In this document: piece by piece, positions 7,922-17,538 of the stretch | How the letters are laid out: the number at the start of each line of letters is the position of its first letter | Position numbering within the stretch: the stretch's first letter is position 1 | Source: Promethearchaeota archaeon | Lineage (GTDB): Archaea; Asgardarchaeota; Lokiarchaeia; Sigyniarchaeales; SOKP01 | DNA length: 64,000 nucleotides | Direction: 5' to 3' | Assembly (NCBI GenBank): GCA_019894975.1 | Contig: JAGXNO010000009.1 | Span: 19,644 to 83,643 of the forward strand | Translations under genes and position numbers: made by a program | The notes under the pieces: generated by a model | The model's input: the letters and a program-made list of their open reading frames with translations, nothing else | What the model was told of the DNA's origin: nothing | Databases searched by the model: none

Positions 7922-9310
7922 TTATGGCATTTTAGGTTTTAAATATTGATTTATTGCTTTTGCGGCTATACGTCCAGCACCCATAGCACTTATAACGGTT
8001 GCCGAACCAGTTACAATATCTCCTCCCGCAAAAATTCCATCTATGTTAGTTTTGCCATTTTCATCAGCTTTAATATAGCCCCACTTAGTTAAATTTAATT
8101 CTGGAATTGATTTTGTTAAAATAGGGTTTGCATTTGCCCCAATAGCTATAATAACAGTATCACATCTTATTAGATACTCTGAATTCTCAATTGGTATTGG
8201 CCTAGGTCTTCCAGAGTCATCAGGTTCACCTAACTGCATCTTAGCCACTTCAATTTGGTTAATATATCCATCAGGATCTCCTAAAAATCTTACGGGATTT
8301 GACAGAAATTGAAATTCAATTCCTTCTTCTATAGCATGATGATATTCTTCTTTTCTTGCAGGCATTTCTGTTTCAGTTCTTCTATAGACAATAATCACTT
8401 TTTCAGCACCAAGCCGTAATGCGACACGAGCGGAATCTAAAGCAGTATTTCCTCCCCCAATAACTGCTATAACTTTTCCTATTTTAATAGGCGTATCATA
8501 TTCAGGAAATTTATATGCTTTCATCAAATTCGCTCTTGTTAAAAACTCATTCGCAGTTAGAACACCATTTAGATTCATTCCGGGAATTTTTCGCATTGAA
8601 GGCAATCCTGCACCTACTCCTATAAAAAATGCTTTATAATCCATATCTCTCAGTTCGTCTATCAGTAACGTCTTCCCAATGATCTTATTATACTCAAAAT
8701 TTACCCCAAGCATTTTTAACGTCTCAATTTCATCCTCAACAATCTCTTTAGGAAGTCTAAATTCTGGTATCCCATAAACTAAAACACCACCTCCTTTATG
8801 AAATGCTTCAAAAACGGTCACATCATATCCATATCGGGCTAAATCCGCAGCACAAGTAAGTCCTGATGGACCTGAACCAATTACAGCTACTTTTATGTTA
8901 TTTGGGGGTTCACAATCGGGACACTCCTTTAACTGATTTCTTCTTTCCCAATCTGCCACATATCTCTCAAGGGCTCCAATTGCTACAGGTTCCCACCTTT
9001 TACTTAGAACGCACGCTTTTTCACACTGAAGTTCTTGAGGACAAACCCTTCCACAAATCGCCGGTAAAATATTATATTCTTTTATACTCCGAATTGCTTC
9101 GATTAAATTATCTTCTTTGATTAATCTGATAAATTCAGGTATATCAATATTAACGGGGCACCCATCGATACATTTAGGTTCACCACACTGTAAACATCTT
9201 TCTGATTCTGTTTTAGCCATCTCTTCAGTAAAACCTAAGGCAACTTCAGAAAAATTATGAGCTCTTTCAAAAGGATCTTGTTCTCTCATTTTTTGTCTTG
9301 GGATTTTCAC
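7922..9310 (-). CDS. NfnB/GltD-type FAD and Fe-S oxidoreductase subunit
   Basis: 462 residues. The N-terminal part has the helical Fe-S cysteine pattern of GltD and NfnB (E-R-C-L-Q-C-G-E-P-K-C-I-D-G-C-P, later C-G-R-V-C-P-Q-E-L-Q-C-E-K-A-C). An FAD motif (V-I-G-S-G-P-S-G-L-T-C-A-A-D-L, about residue 143) and an NAD(P) motif (V-I-G-G-G-N-T-A-L-D-S-A) follow. It lies 15 bases after an NfnA-like subunit, so a ferredoxin-linked transhydrogenase (NfnAB) is the first choice. The second is a glutamate-synthase small subunit working with the FMN GltB-domain protein at 14.6-16.3 kb. The start is GTG at 9310 behind a GGGGG Shine-Dalgarno-like run. Confidence 0.85.
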   Translation of the reverse strand: MKIPRQKMREQDPFERAHNFSEVALGFTEEMAKTESERCLQCGEPKCIDGCPVNIDIPEFIRLIKEDNLIEAIRSIKEYNILPAICGRVCPQELQCEKACVLSKRWEPVAIGALERYVADWERRNQLKECPDCEPPNNIKVAVIGSGPSGLTCAADLARYGYDVTVFEAFHKGGGVLVYGIPEFRLPKEIVEDEIETLKMLGVNFEYNKIIGKTLLIDELRDMDYKAFFIGVGAGLPSMRKIPGMNLNGVLTANEFLTRANLMKAYKFPEYDTPIKIGKVIAVIGGGNTALDSARVALRLGAEKVIIVYRRTETEMPARKEEYHHAIEEGIEFQFLSNPVRFLGDPDGYINQIEVAKMQLGEPDDSGRPRPIPIENSEYLIRCDTVIIAIGANANPILTKSIPELNLTKWGYIKADENGKTNIDGIFAGGDIVTGSATVISAMGAGRIAAKAINQYLKPKMP

Positions 9311-9325
9311 TCTTTAGCCCCCTTT

Positions 9326-10195
9326 TCATCTTGGTTTTAAATTCTTGCATTCTTCCTTGTAGAGATCATAGGATTTTTCTTCAAATTCGGCAAATCTTTT
9401 TTCTCTGTTTAACAGAATATCAAAATCTACAATATGACCATTAACATCAGGACCCTCAACACAAGCAAAATGAATTTGGCCATCTTTTGCAGGAAACCGA
9501 CATCCGCCACACATTCCTGTACCATCTATCATTATAGTGTTTAAAGATACAAATGTTTCTACGCGAGGTAGATTTTCAGTCCCATCAGTTATGCTAACAA
9601 CATTTTTCATCATTATCATAGGACCAATTGCTATAACCAAACTTATTTTTTCTTTGCTAATTATATCTTTTAATGGTTCAGTTACAAAACCCTTTATTCC
9701 TTCGCTACCATCGTTAGTTGATATAATTATTTTATCACTTATACCCGCCATTTTTTCTCGCCAAAAAATTAGGTCTTTTGTCCGAGCCCCTAATATTGAG
9801 ATTATTTTATTCCCGACTTCTTTCAGTTCCTTCGCTTGCGGATAGCATGGTGCAATTCCAACACCGCCGCCAATTATGATTATTGGATGCTCATATTTTT
9901 TAATATGAATTCTATTTCCTAATGGTCCAACCACATCTAAGAGCTCATCACCTTCATTTTGATGAGAAAGTAATAATGTTGACTTCCCGACAATCTGTAC
10001 AACAATCGTGATTATACCAACTTCTCGATTATAATCTGCAATAGTTAACGGAATCCTTTCACCTGTTTCATTTATCCTAATCAAAATAAAATTCCCCGCA
10101 AACGCCTTTTTAGCTATCAATGGAGCATATATATCCATTTCAAATAATGTCCCACTGTTTCCAAGTTGAAGCTTTTTTATAATTTTATAGGGCAT
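9326..10195 (-). CDS. NfnA/SudB-type ferredoxin:NADP reductase subunit
   Basis: 289 residues of the ferredoxin-NADP reductase fold: an N-terminal FAD beta-barrel, the NAD(P)-binding segment I-I-I-G-G-G-V-G-I-A-P-C-Y-P (about residue 106), and a C-terminal [2Fe-2S] site G-M-C-G-G-C-R-F with a further Cys in H-F-A-C-V-E-G-P-D-V. This is the organisation of the small subunit of NfnAB and of sulfide dehydrogenase SudB, which pass electrons between NADH, ferredoxin and NADPH. It is the promoter-proximal gene of the pair and is divergent from GMP synthase across about 160 AT-rich bases. Confidence 0.85.
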   Translation of the reverse strand: MPYKIIKKLQLGNSGTLFEMDIYAPLIAKKAFAGNFILIRINETGERIPLTIADYNREVGIITIVVQIVGKSTLLLSHQNEGDELLDVVGPLGNRIHIKKYEHPIIIIGGGVGIAPCYPQAKELKEVGNKIISILGARTKDLIFWREKMAGISDKIIISTNDGSEGIKGFVTEPLKDIISKEKISLVIAIGPMIMMKNVVSITDGTENLPRVETFVSLNTIMIDGTGMCGGCRFPAKDGQIHFACVEGPDVNGHIVDFDILLNREKRFAEFEEKSYDLYKEECKNLKPR

Positions 10196-10356
10196 AGCAG
10201 TTCATCGTAGTTTTAAAAATTTGTTTTAACACGTCTTATATAAAGTTTTGAATTAAAAAAAAGTCACTAGGTTAGTGAAAAAGTTAATTTTCTAAAATAC
10301 CTTTTTAATATTAATTTTAATACATTTTCGATTTACTTGATATAATTTAATCAACT

Positions 10357-11916
10357 ATGGATATTATAATCGTACTAGATTTTGGTGGGCAATATACTCA
10401 TTTAATTACTCGCCGAATTCGGGATTTAGGAGTATATTCTGAAATTTTACCTTTTGATGTAGATCTTGAATATTTAAAAAAAAAGGAACCTAAAGCTATT
10501 ATACTTTCAGGTGGTCCTGGTAGTGTTTATGAGCAAAAAGCCCCGAGATTAAAGAAAGGATTTCTTCAATATACTACTGAAAATAAAATTCCTGTTTTAG
10601 GAATTTGCTATGGTCATCATTTAATTATGCAAATGTCAGGAGGGAAAGTTGAATCTAAAGAAAAAAAGGAATACGGGAAAACGGATCTTACGATCATCGA
10701 CCCAAACTTACTTTTCGATTCACTAGAGAAAGAACAAATAGTATGGATGTCTCATGGAGATCAGATCACCGAGATTGCTAAAGGATTTAAACCTCTTGCG
10801 AATACTGAAACATGTCAGGTTGCAGCTTTCGGAAATCAACAAAATTTATTATATGGGGTTCAGTTTCATCCAGAAGTTACAAATACTCCAAATGGTAATA
10901 AAGTACTAGAGAATTTCATATACAAAATTTGCGAATGTAAAAAAGAATGGAAATTAGAAGGGTGGATTGATAAACAAGTTGAAGAAATAAGAAAAGAGAT
11001 TGGTACGGATAATCGAGTTGTTTTGGGATTAAGCGGTGGAGTCGATTCCTCTGTTACTGCTGCTCTTCTCCATAAAGCAATAGGAGATAGATTACATTGT
11101 ATATTTGTTAACAATGGGCTTTTAAGAAAGAATGAAGAAAATGAAGTTCAGGAAATGTTCAAGGAGAATTTGAAATATAGCAATTTTCATTATGTCAATG
11201 CTGAAGACCTATTTCTAAAAAGACTTTTGAATATTGAAGATCCAGAAGAAAAACGTCGCATTATAGGTCATACTTTTATAGAAGTATTTGAAAATAAAAC
11301 AATTGAGTTAGAAAAGGAACATCCAGATATTAAGTACCTTGCACAAGGAACTATTTATTCAGATCGCGTTGAAACAAGTGCTACAAGTAAAGTTTCAGCA
11401 AAAATTAAATCTCACCACAATCTTACTTTACCAGATGACATGAAATTAAAGATTATAGAACCTCTTAAGAATTTGTACAAAGATGAAGTTAGAAAAATTG
11501 GATTAGAATTAGGTCTACCAGATGACATTGTAAAAAGGCATCCATTTCCCGGGCCAGGACTAGCAGTCAGAATATTAGGCCCTATAGATAAAGAAAAATT
11601 AACGATTTTGAGAGATGCTGATGAGATTTTAATTAATGAGATTAAGAAAGCAAAAATATATGATCGTTTATGGATGGTTTTTTGTGTCTTTCTTCCCTTG
11701 AAAACAGTAGGAATAATGGGTGATTTTCGCACTTATGAGTATATATGTTCCATAAGAATAGTGGAATCTACTGATGTTATGACTGCAAATTTTGCTAAAT
11801 TAGATTGGGATTTGTTAGAGAGAATAAGCTCTAGGATCATTAATGAAGTTAAGGGTTTAAATCGTGTTGTTTACGATATAACTAATAAACCTCCGGGAAC
11901 GATTGAGTATGAATAG
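10357..11916 (+). CDS. guaA: GMP synthase (glutamine-hydrolysing), fused form
   Basis: Converts XMP to GMP with ATP and glutamine. 519 residues carry both halves in one chain: class I amidotransferase with nucleophile G-I-C-Y-G-H-H (about residue 86) and F-H-P-E, then an ATP-pyrophosphatase domain with P-loop G-L-S-G-G-V-D-S-S (about 226). The C-terminal dimerisation domain ends K-P-P-G-T-I-E-Y-E. Many archaea split these halves into two genes, so the fused arrangement is notable. ATG at 10357 starts directly with the first strand of the amidotransferase; no Shine-Dalgarno motif is seen, suggesting a short or absent leader. Confidence 0.97.
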   Translation: MDIIIVLDFGGQYTHLITRRIRDLGVYSEILPFDVDLEYLKKKEPKAIILSGGPGSVYEQKAPRLKKGFLQYTTENKIPVLGICYGHHLIMQMSGGKVESKEKKEYGKTDLTIIDPNLLFDSLEKEQIVWMSHGDQITEIAKGFKPLANTETCQVAAFGNQQNLLYGVQFHPEVTNTPNGNKVLENFIYKICECKKEWKLEGWIDKQVEEIRKEIGTDNRVVLGLSGGVDSSVTAALLHKAIGDRLHCIFVNNGLLRKNEENEVQEMFKENLKYSNFHYVNAEDLFLKRLLNIEDPEEKRRIIGHTFIEVFENKTIELEKEHPDIKYLAQGTIYSDRVETSATSKVSAKIKSHHNLTLPDDMKLKIIEPLKNLYKDEVRKIGLELGLPDDIVKRHPFPGPGLAVRILGPIDKEKLTILRDADEILINEIKKAKIYDRLWMVFCVFLPLKTVGIMGDFRTYEYICSIRIVESTDVMTANFAKLDWDLLERISSRIINEVKGLNRVVYDITNKPPGTIEYE

Positions 11917-11921
11917 TGTAA

Positions 11922-11938
11922 TGAGTTTCTGAAACTCA
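11922..11938. terminator. Hairpin between convergent genes
   Basis: TGAGTTT, loop CTG, AAACTCA: a perfect 7-bp stem in the 19-base gap between guaA and the next gene, overlapping that gene's stop codon. It is not followed by a long T-run on either strand, so a terminator role is only likely, not shown. Confidence 0.35.
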
Positions 11939-12631
11939 ATCAATTATCCTTGATTTTTCTTGCCTATATGCCCCATATCCATGTATAAAAAGACATATTG
12001 CAAAAGTATATAATACAATTTTTTGACCTGTTACCTGAAACACCAATCCAAGTGAGGTTTCAATGCTAGGACCTAAGAATATTAATCCAAGATATATTGC
12101 TAGAATTATTGTAAAGAATAGAAAGTTAAAGGCATAGCGTTTTTCATATGAATTTTTACGGAAAATTGCAAGGGAATAAAAAAATGAAACTATAAATCCT
12201 GAGACAAATCCCCCGTAAACAAAAAAAGAGTGTGCTTCTATGTGTATATCTGAAGGCGCAAAAGTTATACCTATAAAACAAAATGATGTAAATAAACCAA
12301 GAAGTGACCCAGAAGCACCGAATCCCCAATTGACAGATTTTTTACTAAAGAAAGATGGAAAAGCTAGAAACATCGGTATTAACATTATACCAACTAAAAA
12401 GAAAGCTAGACTAAAGAACACAAAAGAAATTATATTTGATTCTCCGGAATGTGAAATTGTCCGCCCGATATCACTAAAAAAATTCATAAAAAAGGAATAT
12501 CCTTCACTAGAGGGATTACTGTAGGTACCTCCAGTATAAAAAAGCATCCCAAAAAAAGTAAACAATATGAATAGAACACAACCTATCATATTTGTAATAA
12601 ATGCCCAGATTTTCCAATTTTTAAAATTCAA
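11936..12631 (-). CDS. DUF998-like membrane protein
   Basis: 231 residues with about six transmembrane segments. The loop after the first helix contains F-F-S-D-I-G-R-T-I-S-H-S-G-E-S-N, similar in position and composition to the conserved S-D-x-G loop of DUF998-type membrane proteins; further segments begin near residues 66, 105, 133, 164 and 201. No function is established for this group. It is convergent with guaA and divergent from the oligopeptidase gene. The DUF assignment is by resemblance only. Confidence 0.65.
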   Translation of the reverse strand: MNFKNWKIWAFITNMIGCVLFILFTFFGMLFYTGGTYSNPSSEGYSFFMNFFSDIGRTISHSGESNIISFVFFSLAFFLVGIMLIPMFLAFPSFFSKKSVNWGFGASGSLLGLFTSFCFIGITFAPSDIHIEAHSFFVYGGFVSGFIVSFFYSLAIFRKNSYEKRYAFNFLFFTIILAIYLGLIFLGPSIETSLGLVFQVTGQKIVLYTFAICLFIHGYGAYRQEKSRIID

Positions 12632-12763
12632 TTTTGCTTCTCCGTAATACCTAATTTAAACCATAATATTTTTAATATCTTTATAAAAATCATGGATTCA
12701 AGAATGAAAACAAAACTATGGTAAAGGTTTTTAAATTTTCCAATTTTAAACGTCTTGATTATA

Positions 12764-14557
12764 ATGACTGAAAATGAAATCGCATGGGATTTGACTGAAA
12801 TTTTCTCTGGTCATGATGACCCAAAAATAACAGAAAGGATGGATAATCTTTCCAAGAAAGCTATTGAATTTATAAATGATTATAAAGGGCAAATCAATTC
12901 ATCAAAATTTACCGCTGAGAAGTTATTGGGTTTATTTAAAAAGCGAGAAGACTTCAGTGCTGAAATCGGTGAATTAAGTCTTTATAAGAACAGGTTATAC
13001 AGTGCTAATATGACTATTTCAGAAAGTGAAGCTTTAAAGAATCGTATTGAAGATTTTAGTACTAAATTATCGAAAGATCTAGCATTTCTAGACTTAGATA
13101 TTGCGAAATATGTAAATGATAATAAAAGCCTAATCAATGACCCAAATTTCTCTAATTATAAACACATTTTGGAGAAGATCCAAAGAGCATATCCTCATAA
13201 TTTATCTGAAATAGAGGAACAATTAATTTTAGAAAAAGATCAATATGGAGTCAGAGCATGGAGTAATTTGCAATCTAAATGGTTGAATACAAGAAAAATA
13301 ATTGTTATTGTTGAAGGTCAAGATCAGGAATTATCATATGGAGAAGCAAATGCTTTACTCACTCATCCTGATCGTGATACCAGAATTTCGGCAAATAAAT
13401 CAATATATGGACTGTTAGGAAAAGAAGAATGTGTCTTTTCTTCCTCTTTAAGAAGTGTTTGTGGAGATTGGGTAAACAATTCTAAAAGACGAAAATATGA
13501 CAGCCCGATGCATGATAGTTTACTGGTAAATGATACAACTCAGGAAATAATCGATAACTTAATGAATTCGATTGAAAATGGAGTTGGGGTATATCGTAAA
13601 TATTTAGATATCAAAGCCAAAATTTTAAAGCTCCCCAAGTTGAATTGTGCTGATGTTAAAGCACCACTTCCTATAGCACCACATAAGAATTACTCATGGG
13701 AACAAGCTAAAGAGTTAGCAATCCAAGCTTACGATAAATTTGACCCAGAATTCAGTGATATTGTAAAAGATATGTTTAATCGAAATCATATTGATGCAAG
13801 CCCTAGAGATGGTAAAAGAAATGGAGCAAATTGCGCAGCATGGTATAAAGGTAAATCTGCTTATATTCTTATGACCTATACTGGAGAATTAAATGAAATC
13901 TTTACCCTAATCCATGAACTAGGCCACGCGATACATGACTATTTAGCTATTGAAGCCCAAACTCACTCAAATTTTCATCCAGGATATACTGTTGCTGAAG
14001 TTGCATCCACCTTTGGGGAATTATTAGTAACTGATCTTCTCCTTGAAACGTCAGAATCTAAAGAAGAGAAAATGGGGATTTTAGCTCACGTTTTAGATGA
14101 TGCAGGACAAGCAGCTTTTCAAGTTAGCGCAAGAGTTTGGTTTGAACAAGATTTATATAAAGCTATTGAAAACGGGGAAAACTTGGATGGTGAAACGATT
14201 TCTAAATATTGGTGTGCTGGTAGGGATAAAATGTATGGAGATTCAGTTGAATGGTTTGATGAAATGAATTGGGAGTGGACAATGAAACCTCATTATTATA
14301 TTCCAAATTTTCGTTTCTATAATTATCCATATGTCTATGCTCAACTATTTGTATATGCTCTTTATCAAACATATAAAGAAGAAGGTAAAGATTTTGTTCC
14401 TAAATTTAAGAAGCTTCTTGCTGCTGGAGGTAGTGTTTCTCCAGAAGAACTCGGGAATATTGTTGGATTAGATATTACAAAACAAGATTTCTGGGATTTA
14501 GGAATAAAACAATATGAAGATTTTACTAATCAATTAGAATCGCTTTCTAAAAAATAA
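12764..14557 (+). CDS. M3-family oligoendopeptidase (PepF-like)
   Basis: Zinc metallopeptidase that cleaves short peptides in the cytoplasm. About 597 residues with no signal sequence. The HExxH zinc motif appears as L-I-H-E-L-G-H-A-I-H-D-Y near residue 384, and the third ligand lies in V-A-E-V-A-S-T-F-G-E about 25 residues later. A C-terminal Tyr/His-rich segment (P-H-Y-Y-I-P-N-F-R-F-Y-N-Y-P) is characteristic of the PepF branch. ATG at 12764 (T-E-N-E-I-A-W-D-L-T) is preferred to the in-frame TTG at 12755; a TATA-like tttttaaa lies some 30 bases upstream. A T-rich run follows the stop. Confidence 0.93.
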   Translation: MTENEIAWDLTEIFSGHDDPKITERMDNLSKKAIEFINDYKGQINSSKFTAEKLLGLFKKREDFSAEIGELSLYKNRLYSANMTISESEALKNRIEDFSTKLSKDLAFLDLDIAKYVNDNKSLINDPNFSNYKHILEKIQRAYPHNLSEIEEQLILEKDQYGVRAWSNLQSKWLNTRKIIVIVEGQDQELSYGEANALLTHPDRDTRISANKSIYGLLGKEECVFSSSLRSVCGDWVNNSKRRKYDSPMHDSLLVNDTTQEIIDNLMNSIENGVGVYRKYLDIKAKILKLPKLNCADVKAPLPIAPHKNYSWEQAKELAIQAYDKFDPEFSDIVKDMFNRNHIDASPRDGKRNGANCAAWYKGKSAYILMTYTGELNEIFTLIHELGHAIHDYLAIEAQTHSNFHPGYTVAEVASTFGELLVTDLLLETSESKEEKMGILAHVLDDAGQAAFQVSARVWFEQDLYKAIENGENLDGETISKYWCAGRDKMYGDSVEWFDEMNWEWTMKPHYYIPNFRFYNYPYVYAQLFVYALYQTYKEEGKDFVPKFKKLLAAGGSVSPEELGNIVGLDITKQDFWDLGIKQYEDFTNQLESLSKK

Positions 14558-14581
14558 CTAATTTTACTGGTTTTCAATAAA

Positions 14582-14600
14582 TTTTGTTTTTTTATTTTAT
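14582..14600 (+). terminator. Poly-T terminator-like stretch
   Basis: T-rich run, seven T's at its longest, just after the oligopeptidase gene and in the convergent gap before the FMN GltB-domain gene. Confidence 0.4.
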
Positions 14601-14619
14601 ATAAAAGAGAAATAGGAAT

Positions 14620-16266
14620 TTAATAATTCCCGGAATAAATTTCGTTTTTAACTAGCTCAAAATCAATTGATTCCTGAGAACTGATACCAAGATTCCATTT
14701 TGAACAAACTTCTTGAGCTCTTTGAGATATGTAAGCAATGTCTTGACGATCAAGAAGGTCTAATTTGAATTTTCGTACTCCTGCAAGTAGCTGTTTTAAT
14801 CCTGTTCCCAATTTGCTCGCAAAATAGGTATACACACCAACAGCTGATGGTGGGATATACTTACCATTGTAGATTCGATGTAAATTATCATATTCAACAA
14901 ATGATTCACGTATGGTCAGACTTTTTGGATCTTTATCCTTAGGAAATCCTAGATTTTTTAACATTGCCGGAGTTGCTTCCTTATTTTCTATAACTTCTCC
15001 AACATATTTTCCCTTCATAGCAGCGGTTATTGGTGCTCTTGCCATTGCTATACAGTTTACATATGGAGCACCCATTGCTAAAGCCTTGAACATTTGGGTC
15101 TCATTCGCTATACCTCCTGCTATTGCAATGCTAGGAATTTTTGTACTTGGACATTTCTTCTTGATCATATCAATACATCCAACTACTAACGCTTCTAAAT
15201 AGACTGTTGGAATTGAACCTTCATTCATCATGCTTACTGGGCTCATCCCGGTACCACCACCAGCACCATCAAAGGTCATTCCGTCTACTTTTCCTTCGAT
15301 CCCTAATCTTGTAAGCCAAGCTGTTGCTGCTGGCCTATATGCTCCAGTTTTGATGAAAATATTTTTGGCTCCACTTGCCCGAGTTTTATCAATTTCCTCT
15401 AAAACATCTTCTGTAGAAGATAGCCCTACTCTACTATGTCTCTCAAAATCAGGGATCAATCCCGCCTTCCATTCATCAATGATAAAAGGATCTGATGGAT
15501 CTGGGAACACTAAATACCCTCTTTTTTGTAATAATTGAGCACGCTCTAAAGATTCTAATCTCACTTCTCCCCCTATAGCTTTTGCACCTTGACCAAATTT
15601 AATTTCAAGGGAATTAACTTCTAACTTAGACATGACATAGTCAAACACACCCAATCTTGTATCTTCAACATTTTTTTGAACAATAATATCACCATGCTTA
15701 CCATCCCAAAACTCCCTAAATAATCTAACACGATTCTTCATATCTTCAGTGTCAATAACTTGAGGAAAAACAGAATGATTAGCGAATTTCGAATTAGGAT
15801 CCATTCCAACTACATTCTCGCCCACAGTAATACTGATACCTGATAGTGCCGCACCCATGGCTAAGCCATCCCAATTTCTCTTTGCTACATTGGTGCTTCC
15901 TAATCCTGCAATTACAATTGGATATTTTTGATCGATATTTCCCCATTTAGTTCCGATATTAACATTTGGGAAAATAACTTTATCTTCGTGAGCTTCAATA
16001 CCCTGAGCTCCCCGACATTCAAATTGGATCTGAAAATCGCTGTAAGAAAGCCCAAAATCCTTTGGAGATCCTGCTGTAGAATTACCAAAATATTCTCTTC
16101 GCGGGTATAACACCTCACGACCTCTCAGTGCTGATTTTGAAACTTCACAAAAAACTGGACAATCAGCAACACATATCGGGCACAAACCAGATTCACAAGA
16201 ATCCTCAACCCTTGTTCTCGACCCGATCATTGACATATTATGGGTGTCCATTGAAAATTTTGTCAT
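14620..16266 (-). CDS. FMN-binding glutamate-synthase-domain protein
   Basis: 548 residues matching the synthase (FMN) domain of glutamate synthase as found stand-alone in archaea. The N-terminus has a cysteine cluster (C-E-S-G-L-C-P-I-C-V-A-D-C-P-V-F-C) likely to hold Fe-S. The barrel contains I-K-F-G-Q-G-A-K, the G-A-G-G-G-T-G-M-S-P phosphate-binding loop, and I-A-I-A-G-G-I-A near the end. No glutaminase domain is fused or adjacent, so it would need ammonia or an amidotransferase partner; the GltD/NfnB-type subunit at 7.9-9.3 kb is a possible electron donor. True glutamate synthesis is inference, since this family also includes uncharacterised oxidoreductases. Confidence 0.85.
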   Translation of the reverse strand: MTKFSMDTHNMSMIGSRTRVEDSCESGLCPICVADCPVFCEVSKSALRGREVLYPRREYFGNSTAGSPKDFGLSYSDFQIQFECRGAQGIEAHEDKVIFPNVNIGTKWGNIDQKYPIVIAGLGSTNVAKRNWDGLAMGAALSGISITVGENVVGMDPNSKFANHSVFPQVIDTEDMKNRVRLFREFWDGKHGDIIVQKNVEDTRLGVFDYVMSKLEVNSLEIKFGQGAKAIGGEVRLESLERAQLLQKRGYLVFPDPSDPFIIDEWKAGLIPDFERHSRVGLSSTEDVLEEIDKTRASGAKNIFIKTGAYRPAATAWLTRLGIEGKVDGMTFDGAGGGTGMSPVSMMNEGSIPTVYLEALVVGCIDMIKKKCPSTKIPSIAIAGGIANETQMFKALAMGAPYVNCIAMARAPITAAMKGKYVGEVIENKEATPAMLKNLGFPKDKDPKSLTIRESFVEYDNLHRIYNGKYIPPSAVGVYTYFASKLGTGLKQLLAGVRKFKLDLLDRQDIAYISQRAQEVCSKWNLGISSQESIDFELVKNEIYSGNY

Positions 16267-16304
16267 ATTTTTCTCATCTTTTTATTATTTTGATTTTTAA
16301 ATTT

Positions 16305-16829
16305 TTATTCAAACTTTAAAAGGTAATTCAATTTCCTTTCAGTATTTTGGACATTGTTAAATTTAATGGAGGAAAAAATATTCCATTCATAATTTTCTTT
16401 CTCGAGTTTTTCTCTATGGGGTGTATCTTTTATAATTGTCTCAACAGTATGTAAATCAGATGCCAATAACTCTATGCAAGCCATCACAGTATTACAATTC
16501 CATCTATACGTTCTTTGTACAGGTTCGAAAATCTTTCCAAATGGTACTGATGTGCCCTCACATGTATGGCATATAGTCCGACCATATGAATATTCTTCTC
16601 CACACTTAGGACATTCAATCAGCTTTAATCCCGGTTCATTACACTTACCTAAATTACTCCCAAACGGTAAAGCATTCTGTTCTAAGAAATTATCACATCT
16701 CCATCTGTGATCATTTCTATCCTGAGAGTTTAATCCACTGCTAATAGCTTTTTCTTCACAGCTACGGCAAATCTTCCTGTCGTGTAAGTATTCCTTTCCA
16801 CAAAATTGACATTTTAATGACATTTTCAT
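16305..16829 (-). CDS. Duplicated zinc-ribbon protein
   Basis: 174 residues with an internal duplication. Each half has a C-x2-C-G-x-E-Y-x4-R-x-I-C-x2-C-E module (first near residues 7-25, second near 72-91), followed about 25 residues on by an R-W-x-C segment. The modules look like zinc ribbons. The C-terminal 50 residues are charged and lack cysteine. It lies 13 bases downstream of a small winged-helix gene on the same strand, so the two are probably co-transcribed and may form a regulatory pair. Function unknown. Confidence 0.65.
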   Translation of the reverse strand: MKMSLKCQFCGKEYLHDRKICRSCEEKAISSGLNSQDRNDHRWRCDNFLEQNALPFGSNLGKCNEPGLKLIECPKCGEEYSYGRTICHTCEGTSVPFGKIFEPVQRTYRWNCNTVMACIELLASDLHTVETIIKDTPHREKLEKENYEWNIFSSIKFNNVQNTERKLNYLLKFE

Positions 16830-16842
16830 TCACGCTCTTTTT

Positions 16843-17070
16843 TTAATTTTCTTCTCTTGCGACTTCATATAACCGGGGTCTTGTGTTATAATAGATTTGT
16901 AACTTGTCAGGCATAGTTTTTTTAATTCGTTTAATCACTGTCGTGACTCCATTACGATTTTCTCCATAACCCATTGCCCTAGCCCATTCTGCTGCAGAAC
17001 ATCTTCCAATTTCTTTCAATTTTTCCAAGCAAATTTCTTCCCATGTTCGAAAATACTCTTGAACTGTTAT
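16843..17070 (-). CDS. Small winged-helix DNA-binding protein, ATA start
   Basis: About 75 residues: helix T-V-Q-E-Y-F-R-T-W-E-E-I-C, second helix E-K-L-K-E-I-G, then a helix-turn-helix A-A-E-W-A-R-A-M-G-Y and a wing ending N-T-R-P-R-L-Y-E-V-A. After the upstream stop codon there is no ATG, GTG or TTG until TTG at 17028, which would remove the first helix. A perfect AGGAGG sits eight bases before an ATA codon at 17070-17068, so ATA is the best start on sequence grounds. TTG 17028 (61 residues) is the conservative alternative. It is first in a two-gene unit with the zinc-ribbon protein. Confidence 0.6.
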   Translation of the reverse strand: MTVQEYFRTWEEICLEKLKEIGRCSAAEWARAMGYGENRNGVTTVIKRIKKTMPDKLQIYYNTRPRLYEVAREEN

Positions 17071-17078
17071 TTTTAAAA

Positions 17079-17084
17079 CCTCCT
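17079..17084 (-). promoter_or_regulatory. Strong Shine-Dalgarno AGGAGG before ATA
   Basis: On the minus strand AGGAGG is followed by eight bases (TTTTAAAA) and then ATA. It is the strongest ribosome-binding motif in this stretch and is not correctly placed for the next in-frame TTG, 42 bases further on. Confidence 0.55.
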
Positions 17085-17538
17085 TTTAAAAAATTTTTTT
17101 TTTAAGCCTCTTATTTTATTCTATTTTTATATTGGTGGGAACTTCTTCCCGTGTTTTTGTTATATTAAAATAGGGATATCAGATATTTAAACTTTCTTCT
17201 AGTTTTTTTTGATTTCTCTAAAAGAAATACGGAAAATATTGCGAATCATTGAACAGATTATAGATATTTCAGAAGTCAATTGAAAACATTTTAGTTCAAA
17301 TTTACTTCTATTTAAAATTTACTATGCCCCATTGAACAATTTTTACTAAAATTTCCTCATTTTCGACAAAAATTTTAATTTATTTGATTGAAAATTGAAG
17401 ATGTTTTTGATATAAGTGTCATATATTGAATCACGTTCAGGTTTCTACTAATATTTTTTGCCAAAGAATGAACAAAACCTATAATTTAAACTCACTTTAT
17501 TGAAAGAATTTTAAGTACTTTGAAGATATAAAATTTTA
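17085..17538. other. 450-base spacer, mostly featureless
   Basis: Upstream of the winged-helix gene and downstream of the Lrp gene. I see no credible reading frame or tRNA. The one small structure is the inverted repeat GGGAA-CTTC-TTCCC at 17137-17150, about 65 bases upstream of the winged-helix start, which could be an operator. The rest is AT-rich. Confidence 0.5.
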
